A stretch of 64,000 bases of DNA. It comes from Saitoella complicata NRRL Y-17804. Taxonomy: Eukaryota; Ascomycota; Saitoellomycetes; Saitoellales; Saitoellaceae. Below, one piece after another: positions 31,363 through 43,300 of the stretch; within the stretch, counting starts at the first letter, position 1, and each line of letters begins with the position of its first letter. Made by a program: the position numbers and the translations under genes. Location: NCBI RefSeq assembly GCF_001661265.1, contig NW_017566992.1, positions 248,001 to 312,000 on the forward strand, given 5' to 3'. Under the pieces are notes generated by a model. That model saw only the letters and a list, made by a program, of their open reading frames with translations, searched no databases and was not told where the DNA came from.

Positions 31363-31860
31363 GACATGGTCAACATGGATGATGTAGATCATGTATGTGC
31401 CATGTATGAGTAATCCGTACATCATGATATGACAGGTATCATTCAGTGCATGGGGGTGTAGTGGCTGTGCAGCAAGATGTCTATATAAACCAGAGGACCC
31501 CAGGCCCCACCTGTGTGAAGATTTCCAAAAATCCTCAATTCCCCGCAGGTATTCATAAAGCAGCAAAGATCAAGCAAGTAGATGTATGAATGAAGTTCCC
31601 CGCACAAGATCGAGCTTGTACTATCATTATGATTCATAGGGCCATTGTTTGTGACTGTCGTAGCTGGTGAGATACTCAAAACATATTTTCTGTTCCTCAT
31701 AAGCTCGTCTTTTTGGCCCAGTAGTACTGTAAATTTTCCCCAGGCTGTGTCACATTTTTTCCGAACCTGTTTTGGATTATGCTGAACAAAATCGCGATTA
31801 GGGTACCGAAATTCATGATTTTAATTCATGATTCTGACCGTAGGGATAGACATGAGCAAC
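31363..31860 (+). repeat. Diverged interspersed repeat, copy A
   Basis: Order of shared blocks: ATG/CAT palindromic words, GGCTGTGCAG (31463), TATA-like CTATATAAAC (31481), GAGGACCCC, AAGCAGCAAAGATCAAGCAA (31558), TTCCCC, AGCTTGTACT, ACTGTAAATTTTCCCC, ATCGCGATTA (31791) and ATTCATGATTCTGACCGTAGG. It has the feel of a TATA-bearing non-autonomous element or an old solo LTR-like fossil. No ends or target duplication are clear. Confidence 0.5.
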
Positions 31861-32060
31861 ATACATCATGTCATGTAGGTGTCATGTATGGGTCATGATG
31901 TCATCATCAAGACTTTTCTGGTTTAGCACATGGCTGTGTTATCGCTGAACAGAACAGTGTCTATATAATCCAACGGTCTCCCATCTGGAAAATTTGTGAA
32001 AACATGAAGTCCCGATGTTTTCGTCAGCAACAAAGATCAAGGCCAGGTATGGATAGGATT
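31861..32060 (+). repeat. Diverged interspersed repeat, copy B (partial)
   Basis: Same order as copy A: ATGTCAT-type words, TGGCTGTGTT (31931), CTATATAATC (31961), and CAGCAACAAAGATCAAG (32024). It lies directly after copy A, then loses similarity near 32060. It is an old and partial copy. Confidence 0.4.
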
Positions 32061-32776
32061 ATCCTACGAGACCTCCAAACTCTACCAAACACGAATAAAT
32101 TATCCAGTATCACGCATAGAGTTATTCGAGTTGTTGGAATATTCTGGGCACAATCTGGATTGACAATTCGTCTTGAAAGTAGACGTTTTTATACGATTTA
32201 CCACCATTACACTGTTATAGTATTCTACCTCATGGCTGTACACTGCACAGACGCAACGTTCATTGGTCCCATCTATCACAGGTCATCAATCTAGGCCCAT
32301 TGATATTATTATGAGATTCAAACAATACCGATAGCAGTTGACGGTACAGCCATTTCCAAATGTAAATGCCTGCTCCACCAGCAAGCAGCAGTTCCGTCTG
32401 GGTTCTGCTCACCTGAATAAGAGGAGACATCAAGCAAGAGTGTCGAGATTAAACAACCATCATGTTAATCTTTCAGCAACAGCGATCATGTGCTCAGTTT
32501 GGGTTGAGACAATACAAGCCATAGCATCAGGAGAACAGATGAAAGAGGGCCAGGGACTCGTACATCGATAGGAGAGGACCAAGGAGGTGTAGGATTTGAT
32601 GCTTTCTTCAGTCAGTCGTGAGAGACCCAGGGAGATTAAGATGTTGATGGTGGTGGGTTCCTGGTGGGTGCTGAGGACTTGGTGTTATTTGCCAGCGCAT
32701 CAGCACTCAGTGCTCACGCGTCACTCTCGAGAGGCGCAGGCCGAAGAGAACCGCCACTAAAGACCATTGATACTCG

Positions 32777-32812
32777 TCAATCCATCGAAGACCCTCAATC
32801 CATCGAAGACCC
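32777..32812 (+). repeat. 18-base tandem duplication
   Basis: TCAATCCATCGAAGACCC occurs twice back to back with no mismatch. No function is suggested. Confidence 0.8.
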
Positions 32813-33170
32813 ATGAAATTTAGCCAACCTCACAATCCAAACCCGGACACTAGGAATTCCACTCTACTTGAATACGTTGCGACTTTATTCGTGTTTTTTG
32901 TACAGTTGAAGGACTTATTTGAGTGCCTTTGCTGGAAGTGGAATATGTTATTCCATATTTGTGCAATCACGAATCAGGTATTCGTCACAGTCGAATTTGG
33001 GGGACTCGTAGGGAATGGCTTGTTGTCATACCAACCGCGCTGAATCGGACCCAAACATTGATTATTTCTGTTACCTCAAAGTTGGGTGTTGAAAAATAAT
33101 CCATCAAATTGACCAGATCATTATGATTTGGGAATAAATAGCTAGATTCAAAGAATAATCATCACATGTA

Positions 33171-33248
33171 GGGGTGGTCAGACTTGACAATTTATAATTG
33201 CAAGTATAACCTAATCCTGCTTGAAATCTACTAAAGTTTGACTACCCC
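33171..33248. mobile_element. TA-flanked miniature inverted-repeat element (MITE), 78 bases
   Basis: The outer 15 bases GGGGTGGTCAGACTT (33171-33185) match the reverse complement of AAGTTTGACTACCCC (33234-33248) with two mismatches. A TA flanks each side (33169-33170 and 33249-33250), as for Tc1-mariner-type or Stowaway-like MITEs. The 48-base interior is AT-rich and non-coding. Its ends do not resemble those of the 2.6-kb element, so a different transposase would have moved it. Confidence 0.6.
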
Positions 33249-33249
33249 T

Positions 33250-33820
33250 AATGTCATAAATGATGTCATGTACATGTGACTATCTGTCATGATTTCACCG
33301 TCTTTGGCAGTTACATATGGGTTAGCGCACGATGTGTGCTGGCTGTGCAGGAAAGTATACATCATGGAGGACCCCCACGTCTCTCAAAATTCCCGAAGAA
33401 CCTCGAGTCCGTACTTGTATTCATGAGCAGCAAAGCTCAAGCAAAAACAGGTATCAATGATATTTTCCCCTATGGGATTCAGCTTGTGCTGAGATTCTGA
33501 GTCTTAGAGCCATGTATACAGCTATGATAGCTATCAAAGTACTGAGGATTTTTGTTTATACCTCGTAATCTCGCTCCTCTGGCCTAATACTACTGTGAAT
33601 TCTTTCCACACTCTTTCGCAATTTTTGCATGATGTTTTCTGGCATTGAGCCCGATTTAATCGCGAACTATTACCATCAGACGATGAAGTATACCAATTGT
33701 ATCGTGGATTATCGTGGATGGCGCGGACCAAATTGTCTTGAGGTCTCGAAATCTAGAATACGGTTATGCATGGGTTAAACGGTCTTTTGTAATTCATGAT
33801 TTTCGCCTACGTGGGGTCAT
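33250..33820 (+). repeat. Diverged interspersed repeat, copy C
   Basis: Shares the block order of copy A: ATGTCATGTACATGTGAC, GGCTGTGCAG (33341), GAGGACCCCC, ATTCATGAGCAGCAAAG with TCAAGCAA, TTTTCCCC, CAGCTTGTGCT, ACTGTGAATT, AATCGCGA (33658) and AATTCATGATT near 33792. It has roughly 100 extra bases before the last block. It starts directly at the MITE edge. Confidence 0.5.
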
Positions 33821-34123
33821 TCCTATAATTCCTAGGATTCTTCTAATTAACAAAATTCCTGGGCATAATTCAAATTGACTGATTTATCCCAGTGAGACCC
33901 AGAGAAACGTCCAAGTTGTCGGGCTTTTCGGCTCGTCAGGTATATCAATGGGATTATTCAGATGAGGACGGTTCACACGGCACTGCAGCTGCACGTGTAT
34001 GTGCTCACTCGAGTACATAATCTACATATGTAGGACAAAGATTGAGATTGTGATCAGGTACGAACTTCATGCTTGTTGAAGCTCCATTGCAGGTTCCAAG
34101 AGCCTAACCTGACATTATCATGG

Positions 34124-35934
34124 TCACGCTCCACTTTTCCTGAAAGCAAACGCTAGATAAAAGCCCGCTGCATCCCACTCATCACCACTCACCAAATTCT
34201 CCCTGCTTTCATCATGCTGCAACTTAAGCATCCTGTCCAACAACGGCCCAAGATTCCTATCGTCCTTTTCATCATGGAATACATCGTGAAAGCCCCGTCG
34301 GTAAAGCATAGAAAGGTCATATTCAGTAGCAAGCCTGATATAGAACCATGTCAGTACACCTTTGCAGAGAGAGGCAATCTTGATACTTACGCTCGGAATG
34401 CTTCCCATGGTACAACATACTCCGGTACATCCTCCACGGCGTCCTTCAAAAAGAAACGGTAACTGTGACCCCAAGGAGGGCGGAATGTCGTTTGAGGCTC
34501 CCCCTGAAATTCGACTCGGTAGATGCTGTTACCCCACCCCTTTTCGCCGCTCTTCAAAGCTTTTACTTTGTCCACAATCGTGTCGCTGGATGGGATTGTC
34601 CCAATAAGGATACCCCCGGGACGAAGCCAGCGCGACACATTGGACAGCATGCATCGTACTTTGTCTTCAGACTGAAAAGCATAATGCATACAGAACTGCA
34701 TGGAGATGACATCAAACGACGGATGATTAGGGCCGAGGATGTTGATTAGGGGCTCTGAAAAACAGTCGACGGCATGAAAATCTGCATCAAATGGTCTGCC
34801 TCGCAGATCTCTGTAACGGTCCCTAGCTTGCATGATAGAGATTTCAGCAATGTCCACTCCAACATAGCGACTGATACGGGCTTTCTGCCATTTTAGAAGG
34901 TCACCGCCCTTGCCGCATCCCATATCGAGAACCCAAGGCCCCCTCCTTGACCCATGACAATACGCACTGCGGTGAGTATCTTCATCGGTAACAAACTTGC
35001 TGATAAGACAACTTTTCACCCAATTATTGAACCCTCGTAAGCGAATGATCGGGCTGGACTCTCTGGCTTCACGGCCAACTTCGGGTCTTTCATTGTAGTG
35101 CAACCTCACTACATCCCCCTTTGCACGTAACCGTGCTTCTTCTTTCGCACGAGCCATCTCCTCGTCCTCACGTCGGCGCAGTGTTTCACGTTCCTTCGCA
35201 CGTTCATCATCTGTGCGCTCCATTCGAAGACTTGGTCGCTTAAGGGTACGTTCCGACTCAGGAACTGTATTGTCATACGGGAGTGGCAAAGGAAAGCGTT
35301 CGTTGGCCCGATGCTGGGCTGGCGACCGCGGACGGTCATATCGGTAACTCGGTGAACGAGATCGATCCCGTCGGCGATAGGATTCTGGGTGATCACGATC
35401 ATCTGCACGACGGCGGCGGATGTCGCCAGGTCTTGCATCACCCCGTCGGTCTACGACATCCCCTTCTTCCCTTCGGCGCTTGGGTATCTTTGGGAGGTTT
35501 CCGAAAGCAGCGGTTGAACTTCGCGCAGGTGGCCTTAAGTCTCCACGTTCGTCCTGTGCATCGCCTTGCACATCGTGCTCTGCCACACCCTCTCCTGTCT
35601 TGGTTGCGCCCGTTGCTCTGTTCAGATTCAAGGTGGATTCATCTTCCGGAAACAGGGTAGCAGCCATGCTTGTTGCAGCAGACTCCTGAACACTGTTCGT
35701 AGCAAGGGCTTCGGCGTCCCGGTCAAGCTCCACCAGGGACACGACCGCTGCTTGCGCAGAAGAAGACGCGGATTCCGTGTGTGATCTAAGCTGATTCGCT
35801 ACATGTGAAGTGTCTTCCTCTGTTTGTGCGCCAGTCTGGGTGGGCTGTTGCAATTCGCTCGGTCTCCTCGAGGCGGCTGGGCTTTCGGCAGACGGACTTG
35901 ATTCCGTGATAATGTCCCGAACAGGATCATACAT
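34124..35934 (-). CDS. ABD1: mRNA cap guanine-N7 methyltransferase
   Basis: Nuclear enzyme that methylates the GpppN cap of nascent RNA polymerase II transcripts using S-adenosylmethionine. Exons 35934-34391 and 34334-34124, with a 56-base intron, give 584 residues. The N-terminal 300 residues are disordered: an acidic Ser/Ala/Glu part, then Arg-rich RRRDRSRSPSYRYDRPRSP and a charged helix. The catalytic domain has NNWVKSCLI, SAM motif VLDMGCGKGGDLLKW (about residue 333), YVGVDIAEISI, FDADFHAVDC and FDVISMQFCMHYAF. Further motifs are LRPGGILIGTIP and the cap-contact region around YRFFLKDAVEDVPEYVVP. It is much longer than yeast Abd1 (436) because of the N-terminal extension. An in-frame TTG 63 bases upstream was not used. 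Confidence 0.93.
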
Positions 35935-36267
35935 AACAGGCAATCGACTGCGTACAGGCCGTACTGGAGTTTGATCCGCTGTTTGCTGGTCGTACAAGGA
36001 CCTCCTACCTACCTCTCGACGTCAAGAGGGTGAGATGCACGTGACCCCACCACAGGGCGAGCGCACACACACCAGTCGCGATACCGTAGGAAGGAAGTCT
36101 GTTTTAATAACGATATCTACGAAGCGTGTAAAATGGTCTGGTTATAACAGCTACCGACCTCCAGGTGCTGCCTCCGCTGGCGCGCCTGATTCGGTGGGCC
36201 AACCCCGGCACAGAGCATGTAACGTTGACACCTCCCGCCCAGTCCAGTCGACTTGAGAAGGACCCGC
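35935..36267. promoter_or_regulatory. Shared divergent promoter ABD1 / PRP22
   Basis: 333 bases between the two start codons. A CACGTG E-box core lies at 36038-36043 within GCACGTGACC. No TATA box is evident. The arrangement could couple the levels of a capping and a splicing factor, but that is inference. Confidence 0.45.
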
Positions 36268-39200
36268 ATGGACGAACTTGCCCAGCTTGAGTATCTCTCT
36301 TTGGTATCAAAGGTCGCCTCGGAGATCCTCAACCATACCGGGATCAGCGACAAAACCCTTGCCGAGTTCGTTATCAACCTCCACGAAGAGGCTGAAACAC
36401 TGCGGTCATTCAAGCAGAAGCTCAACGATGTAGGCGCCGAGTTCCCCGAGTCGTTTGTCGAGAACTTGGATCGCTTGATCCTGCGGCTGCATCCCCAATA
36501 CAACGGAAAGACTAGCGACCCATCCAAAACAGCCGAACCCAAGGATAACATTGACAGCAAGGCTCGAGTTTTCCACGGACTTTCGATTCCTGACAAGGCG
36601 CCTGATTGGGATGATGAGCCTTTTAAGCCCGCATTAAGCCATGTTTCCGACGATATGCTGGCAGAGCTTGAAGGTCTTGCAGGAAAGTCCAGTAAGCGGG
36701 GAAGGTCACCTATCGCCCTCAGCGCCCATCAGCGAAGATCAAGAGACAGTCGAAGTCCCGCACCTCATCAGCGTACACATTCGAGAGGGAGGTCTCGCTC
36801 ACGCTCCAGAAGTCCGCTCCACAAATCGCGTCGATATGACGAGGGAAACAGTAACCGAGGCAGACTTCAGCATTCGGAAACGAATAACCACAATGGCACG
36901 AGAGCCGATCACTTAGACCCAACACCACAGCTTTATAAAATATACGATGGTACGGTGACCAACGTCAAGGATTTTGGAGCTTTCGTGACGTTGCACGGGG
37001 TACAGGGTCGCATTGACGGGTTGGTCCATATTTCAGCCATGCAACAAGGTGGACGCGTAAATCACCCTTCGGATCTTGTGTCTCGGAATCAGCGTGTGAA
37101 AGTCAAAGTTCTCTCTATATCAGGCAATCGCATTGGTTTATCCATGAAGGATGTCCACCAGGAAACTGGACAAGACCTTACACCACATCTACCAATACAG
37201 GCGGCAGCAGTCATGGAACGACACATTCACGATATTGGTAGCAGCTCAAATTCAATCCCGCTGGGCGGGGGTGCAGTCGCTGATGCACCTGAGCTCCTTC
37301 AGCTAGGGCATACGAGACAACCTAGGAAACGACTAACTTCGCCCGAACGTTGGGAAATCAAGCAGCTTATCGCGTCAGGGGCCATTTCAGCCGCCGATTA
37401 TCCCGATATCGATGATGACTACCAGTTGCACTTGGCCGGTGAAGGAGAATTTGAATCTGCCGAGGACGTCGACATTGAGATTAAAGAAGACGAACCGCCC
37501 TTTTTGGCCGGTCAAACGAAGCAATCGCTCGAGCTCTCTCCGATAAAGGTCGTTAAAGCGCCAGACGGGTCAATGAATCGCGCAGCACTCGCCGGTGCGC
37601 AATTCGCCAAAGATCGACGAGAAATGAAGCAACAGCAAGCGCAGGAGGAAGCAGCCACTGACGAAGCATCTACCGACTTGGACGCACAATGGAACGATCC
37701 TATGGCTCAGGGAAACCGTACTTTTGCGCAAGATCTGAGGACCGCAGCCGCTGGTCGACGGGCCAATGATATTCCTGAATGGAAGAAGGCTACTATGAGC
37801 ACGTCAACGACCTTTGGAAAAATAACGAGTCTGAGCATTCGAGAACAACGGGAGTCGTTGCCTGTTTACAAACTCCGCTCCCAATTAGTACAAGCAGTGC
37901 GGGATAATCAGCTGCTTGTTGTTGTCGGAGATACCGGATCTGGCAAAACTACGCAAATGACTCAATACCTGGCGGAAGAAGGTTTTGCGAATCGTGGCAA
38001 GATAGGATGTACCCAGCCGCGACGTGTAGCAGCTACGTCCGTTGCCAAACGTGTGGCTGAGGAAGTTGGATGCAGGTTAGGTCAGGAAGTTGGCTACACC
38101 ATCCGTTTCGAAGATTGTACGAGTCCCGAGACCAAGATTAAGTACATGACCGACGGCATGTTGCAGCGAGAATGTCTTTTGGATCCCGACTTGAAACAGT
38201 ATTCCGTGATCATTCTGGACGAAGCGCATGAGAGGACCATCGCAACAGATGTGTTATTTGGGCTATTGAAGAGTAAGTTGCTCTCATATTCAATGATCAT
38301 TAGCTAATTCGTGTCCACCAGAATCTGCCAAACGCCGTCCTGACCTCAAGATTATCATTACGTCTGCTACCCTGGATGCCGAAAAGTTCTCCACCTACTT
38401 CTATAACTGTCCAATCTTCACAATTCCAGGGCGCACTTTCCCTGTAGAGATTCTCTACACGAAAGAACCCGAAAGCGATTATCTGGATGCGGCCCTCATT
38501 ACCGTTATGCAAATACACCTGTCCGAGCCCGCAGGTGATATTTTGGTCTTCTTAACAGGACAGGAGGAGATTGACACCGCAGCAGAGATTCTCTTTGAGA
38601 GGATGAAGGCGCTTGGACCTAGCGTGCCGGAACTCATTGTTTTGCCTGTCTACTCTGCCCTGCCGTCAGAGATGCAAAGCAAGATCTTTGAACCTGCACC
38701 GCCTGGAAGTAGGAAAGTTGTTATTGCGACCAATATCGCAGAAACCTCGATTACCATTGACGGAATTTATTATGTCGTTGATCCAGGGTTTGTCAAGCAA
38801 AATGCTTATGATGCCAAGTTGGGTATGGATTCGTTGGTCGTCACACCCATCTCGCAAGCTCAAGCGAAGCAGCGCGCAGGTCGCGCAGGCCGTACTGGGC
38901 CCGGGAAGTGTTACCGACTTTATACGGAAGCTGCCTTTCGAAACGAGATGCTACCAACACCGGTCCCCGAGATCCAGCGTCAAAACCTTAGCCACACCAT
39001 CCTCATGCTCAAAGCCATGGGGATCAATGACCTTCTTCATTTTGATTTCATGGACCCCCCACCAACGCAGACCATGCTATCAGCCCTCGAACAACTCTAT
39101 GCGCTTTCTGCTCTGGATGACGAGGGTCTTCTTACACGTCTTGGGCGAAAAATGGCAGATTTCCCAATGGAGCCGCCACTGGCAAAGGTGCTCATTTCCA

Positions 39201-39969
39201 GCGTGGATCATGGTTGCAGTGAGGAAATGCTATCGATTGTGGGTATGTTATCGGTGCAGACCATATTTTATCGACCAAAAGATAAGCAACAACAGGCGGA
39301 TCAGAAGAAGAGCAAGTTCCACCAGCCGGAGGGAGACCATTTGACACTGCTGACCGTCTTTACGGCGTGGAAGGCGTCAAACTTCAGCAGCCCATGGTGC
39401 TTCGAGAACTTTATCCAAGCGCGAAGCATGAAACGGGCTCTCGATGTTCGAAAGCAGCTACAGGGCATCATGGATCGTTATAAGCATCCTATCATCTCAT
39501 GTGGCAGGAACTACAATCAAGTTCGACAGGCACTTTGTTCAGGATTTTTCCGGAACGCAGCAAAAAAAGATCCTCAGGAGGGATACAAAACGCTCATCGA
39601 AGGCACTCCGGTATACATTCATCCCAGCTCGGCGCTATTTGGTAAGCCCGCGGAATGGGTGATCTACCATGACATCCTCATGACCAGCAAGGAATATATG
39701 CGAGAGGTAAGTGACATCCAATGATATGAAATCCATCAGGATGCCGAGCAATTGCGCAATGGACGCTGACAAATAACTCGCAGGTGACTGCCATTGAACC
39801 AAAGTGGCTGGTAGAGGCTGCGCCCAACTTCTTCAAGGTCGCCGAGGGGCTCTCGAAGCGGAAAAAACAGGAAAAAATCGAGCCGCTGTTTAATCGGTTC
39901 CAGGACAAGGACGACTGGCGGATCAGCCGGCAACGCAAGTCGGGCAAGGGATCAAGTACGTTTGGATAG
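36268..39969 (+). CDS. PRP22: DEAH-box splicing helicase PRP22 (DHX8)
   Basis: Spliceosomal ATPase that releases spliced mRNA. Exons 36268-38272, 38322-39706 and 39784-39969 give 1191 residues (yeast 1145). The N-terminus has a helical PWI-like part ([13 protein letters not shown]) and an Arg/Ser-rich stretch ([17 protein letters not shown]). An S1 RNA-binding domain at about 222-295 ([26 protein letters not shown]) distinguishes PRP22 from PRP2, PRP16 and PRP43. Helicase motifs: [10 protein letters not shown] (about 555), [21 protein letters not shown] (about 650), [31 protein letters not shown] and [12 protein letters not shown]. Winged-helix, ratchet and OB domains follow. The upstream in-frame TTG at 36253 was not used. 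Confidence 0.96.
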
Positions 39970-40320
39970 ATTTGTTTTAGATACATACTGTAGCCAATCA
40001 GAACCACCGGGTTGTATGCGCATACATCCCCGTACAATTGCAGCAGCATACATCCCGGGTATCACTTAGCGCGCACGCAATCGTCGACTCCCTATTTTTG
40101 TCGGAGGCGAAGCTGCGAGAAGAACTTCCCTTAAAGGCGAACATCATAAGGAAGTCATTGCGATTGAATCAAGCGAAAGCCTATTCGATACATTTCTTTC
40201 TGCTCGGTCGAGTCTCGTTCTTCTTCCTTCAAATTTCAACAACCACTGGAATCAATCACAACGGCGCCTCAAGTGATCCTCTCCACTTTCACGTCGCTCC
40301 TTCCAGTATCTCTATCAACC
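39970..40320. other. MET5 upstream region
   Basis: 351 bases without a gene. It is pyrimidine-rich towards the MET5 start (TTCTTCTTCCTTCAAATTTC). A GCGCACGCAATCG segment lies near 40070. No CACGTG or GATA-type cluster was recognised here. Confidence 0.35.
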
Positions 40321-43300
40321 ATGGTTGCTCCCGGAAGCAGTGTTTCGACTAGGGAGGAGGCAGCTGCCACTGTGGCATATCTGGCCTCCGATGTTGTTTA
40401 CTCCGTGCAGCCTTCTCTCTCAGCTCAGACCGGTTTCAGCGCAATCTTGAAAGTTCTTTCAGCAAAGAACACACCAAATCTCCTCAGCGAGAACGTGCCG
40501 CTTGCTACTGAGGTCGAAATCCTCCGTCAAAACGCCGACCCATTCTTGTCTGTGCTCCAGCAGGTCAGCAACGGCAAAGTTGCTTCAGTAACAACTACCT
40601 CAGCTACTTTGATCTCCGCTATTCCCCACCTTTACAAGCTTGCACGATACCCCGTCACTATCCACGTTGCACTTGCGCCCTCCCAATTCCCCGATTATTC
40701 CGAGATCACCTCGATTCGCCAGTCGGGATTCTCCATCCTTCAGTCCACCTCTTTGCGCGAGACCGCTGATATAGCGCCTGTTGCTCATGCTCTCGCTCTC
40801 GAGTCTGGCAAGGGTGTTATTCACTTCTTCGAGTCTGCTCAGGAGGAGCAGTCTGTGGCTGTTGAATCCAAGCTTATCGAGCGCATCGTTGACTTGAACG
40901 TGGTTGATACTGCACGTGCGAAGAAAGCCGCTGGTAGCCAGGTATACTGGACGAACGACGCTACCGTGGAGGCCAAGGAATCCACTGAGGTTGCTAACGG
41001 TAACGGTGTCAATGGCCACAGCCAACCTGGTCCTGTCGATGTCCTTAAGGTTGTCGACAGCTTGTTTAATGCAGTCAAGCAGGTCACTGGCCGTGCTTAT
41101 TCTGCTTTTGAATATTCTGGACCCTCTAACGCAGAGGACGTTATTTTGATCTTCGGATCCAACTCTGGTCTTTTCAAATCCACCATTTCCGGCGCATCCT
41201 GGGGTGATGATACCGCCAGTAAGGTTGGCGTTGTCTCCGTTCGTGTGTACCGCCCTTGGGTTAGTCAGGACTTCCTCAACATCCTTCCCCGTTCTACCAA
41301 ACGCGTCGCGGTTCTCGAGCAGATTCGTCACAAGACGACCCGCTGGGGTCCTCTCTTCCTTGATGTGCTTACCAGCTTGAAAGCTGAGGGTGCATGGACC
41401 GGAGAGACTCCCAAGGTTGTCGGTGGTCAGTTGGGATATATTACTAAGGACACCGCCAAGCAGGCACTCCGTGGCATTGTTCAGAACCTCCGCGCTCCCG
41501 AGCCTGTTCAGAATCTTTTGGTTGGTAACGAGACTGGTCCTGATGAAGAGGACCCTCTCCAGGTTGAGCAGCCCAAAGTTGAGTCTGCTTACATGAAGAT
41601 TCTCAACCAAGTCTTTGGTCAGCGTCTTCATGTTGCCAACGCGCTTGAGAAGAATGTTTCTATCCCTGCAAATGTCTCTAGCAACCCTGAGTTCGGTCTT
41701 GGTCAACTTTTCAACCGCTTCGAGGCACGTCAGGCGTTCGTCGCTCGTGTTAGTCAGATTGTTAAGGATTCGGACGCCGTGAAGCCGGAAACCAGTAAGG
41801 CATTGCAGGCTTGGCTGCCGCATGCCGAGGACAAGGAGAAGGCCCTTGTTCTTGGTCAGGCGGCTATCGATGAGCTTGATAAGGACGAGTCCGAGGAAGC
41901 GAAGGAATTGTTGACCTCTAAAGATCTGTTTGCCAAGGAATCCTCATGGCTTGTCAGCTCTGATGCCTGGTCCTACGACATTGGAAACTCTGGTATTCAC
42001 CATCTTGTTTCCTCCGGTAAGAACGTCAACATGCTCATCATCGACAACGAGCCCTATTCTACTCGCGCGGCTGCTGATGCTGCTCGTCGCAAGAAGGACA
42101 TCGGGTTGTACGCGATGAATTACGGTGGCGCTTACGTTGCCTCCGTTGCCGTTTACTCGTCTTACACCGGTGTCCTGAATGCTCTTCTTGAGGCCGACAA
42201 ATTTGACGGTCCTTCTGTCGTTCTCGCTTATCTTCCATATGCCTCTGAGCAAGATTCTGCTGTTACCATCTTGCAGGAGACGAAGAAAGCCGTGGACACT
42301 GGCTACTGGCCCTTGTACCGCTGGAACCCTGCCTTGGAGAACCAGGGCCAGGAGCCTTTCCAGCTCGACTCGGAGCGTGTCAAGAAGGAGCTCAAGGATT
42401 TCTTGCAAAGAGAGAACCACCTCACTCAGATTGTCCGCAAAAACCCCGCATTGGCTCACACTCTTACCCAGTCTTATGGCACTGAGGTCCGAGCAGAGCA
42501 GAAGCGTCAGGCTAAGATGGCCTTTGACAAGCTTTTGGAAGGATTGCAGGGGCCCCCTCTGACAATTCTTTATGGTTCTGACGGTGGACAAGCCGCGAAC
42601 CTCGCTAAGCGTCTTGAGCGTCGTGCTAGGGCCCGAGGACTGAAGGCAAAAGCAATGGCTGCGGATGACTACCCTGTAGAAGAGCTGCACAAGGAGGTCA
42701 ACTTCGTTTTCGTCACTGCCACCGCTGGTCAGGGTGAGTTCCCTCAGAACGCTCGACAGTTCTGGGAGACGGTGAAGAGCACTACAGATCTGGATCTTGT
42801 TAATGTCAACTTCACTGTTTTCGGTCTTGGAGATTCCAACTACTGGCCTCGCAAGGAAGATTATATCTACTACAACAAGCCCTCAAAGGACATGTTCCGT
42901 ATCTTGTCTAACTACGGCGGTAAAGTCTTGCTTGATCTGGGCCTTGGTGATGACCAGGATCCCGATGGCTGGGAGACTGCCTATGGACCTTGGGAGCAAG
43001 GTTTGTGGAAGGCTCTGGGGGTTGATCAGATTGAGACCGACGTTGAGGAGCCTAAGCCGCGCACGAACGAGGACATCAAGATTGAGTCCAACTTCCTCCG
43101 TGGTACTATTGCTCAGGGCCTGGCTGACGAGACCACTGGTGCTATTTCCGCCGATGACGCTCAGTTGGGTAAGTTCCACGGAACTTACATGCAAGACGAC
43201 CGTGATATCCGTGATGAGCGCAAAGCGCAAGGATTGGAGCCCGCATACAGCTTCATGGTTCGCATGCGCTTGCCGGCTGGTGTCTGTACCCCCGAGCAAT

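Larger units (their letters stand above)
30610..34123. other. Gene-free AT-rich accessory stretch
   Basis: About 3.5 kb without a supportable gene on either strand. Open frames are short and have no family resemblance or splice structure. It contains three diverged copies of one repeat (31363-31860, 31861-32060 and 33250-33820), a TA-flanked mini inverted-repeat element (33171-33248), an 18-base tandem duplication (32777-32812) and many CATGTA/TACATG and ATGTCAT palindromic words. The composition differs sharply from the GC-richer genes on both sides. Confidence 0.6.

Noticed and set aside
40600-41823. 407-codon open frame antisense to MET5
   Set aside because: Covers the conserved N-terminal half of MET5 on the other strand; shadow frame.
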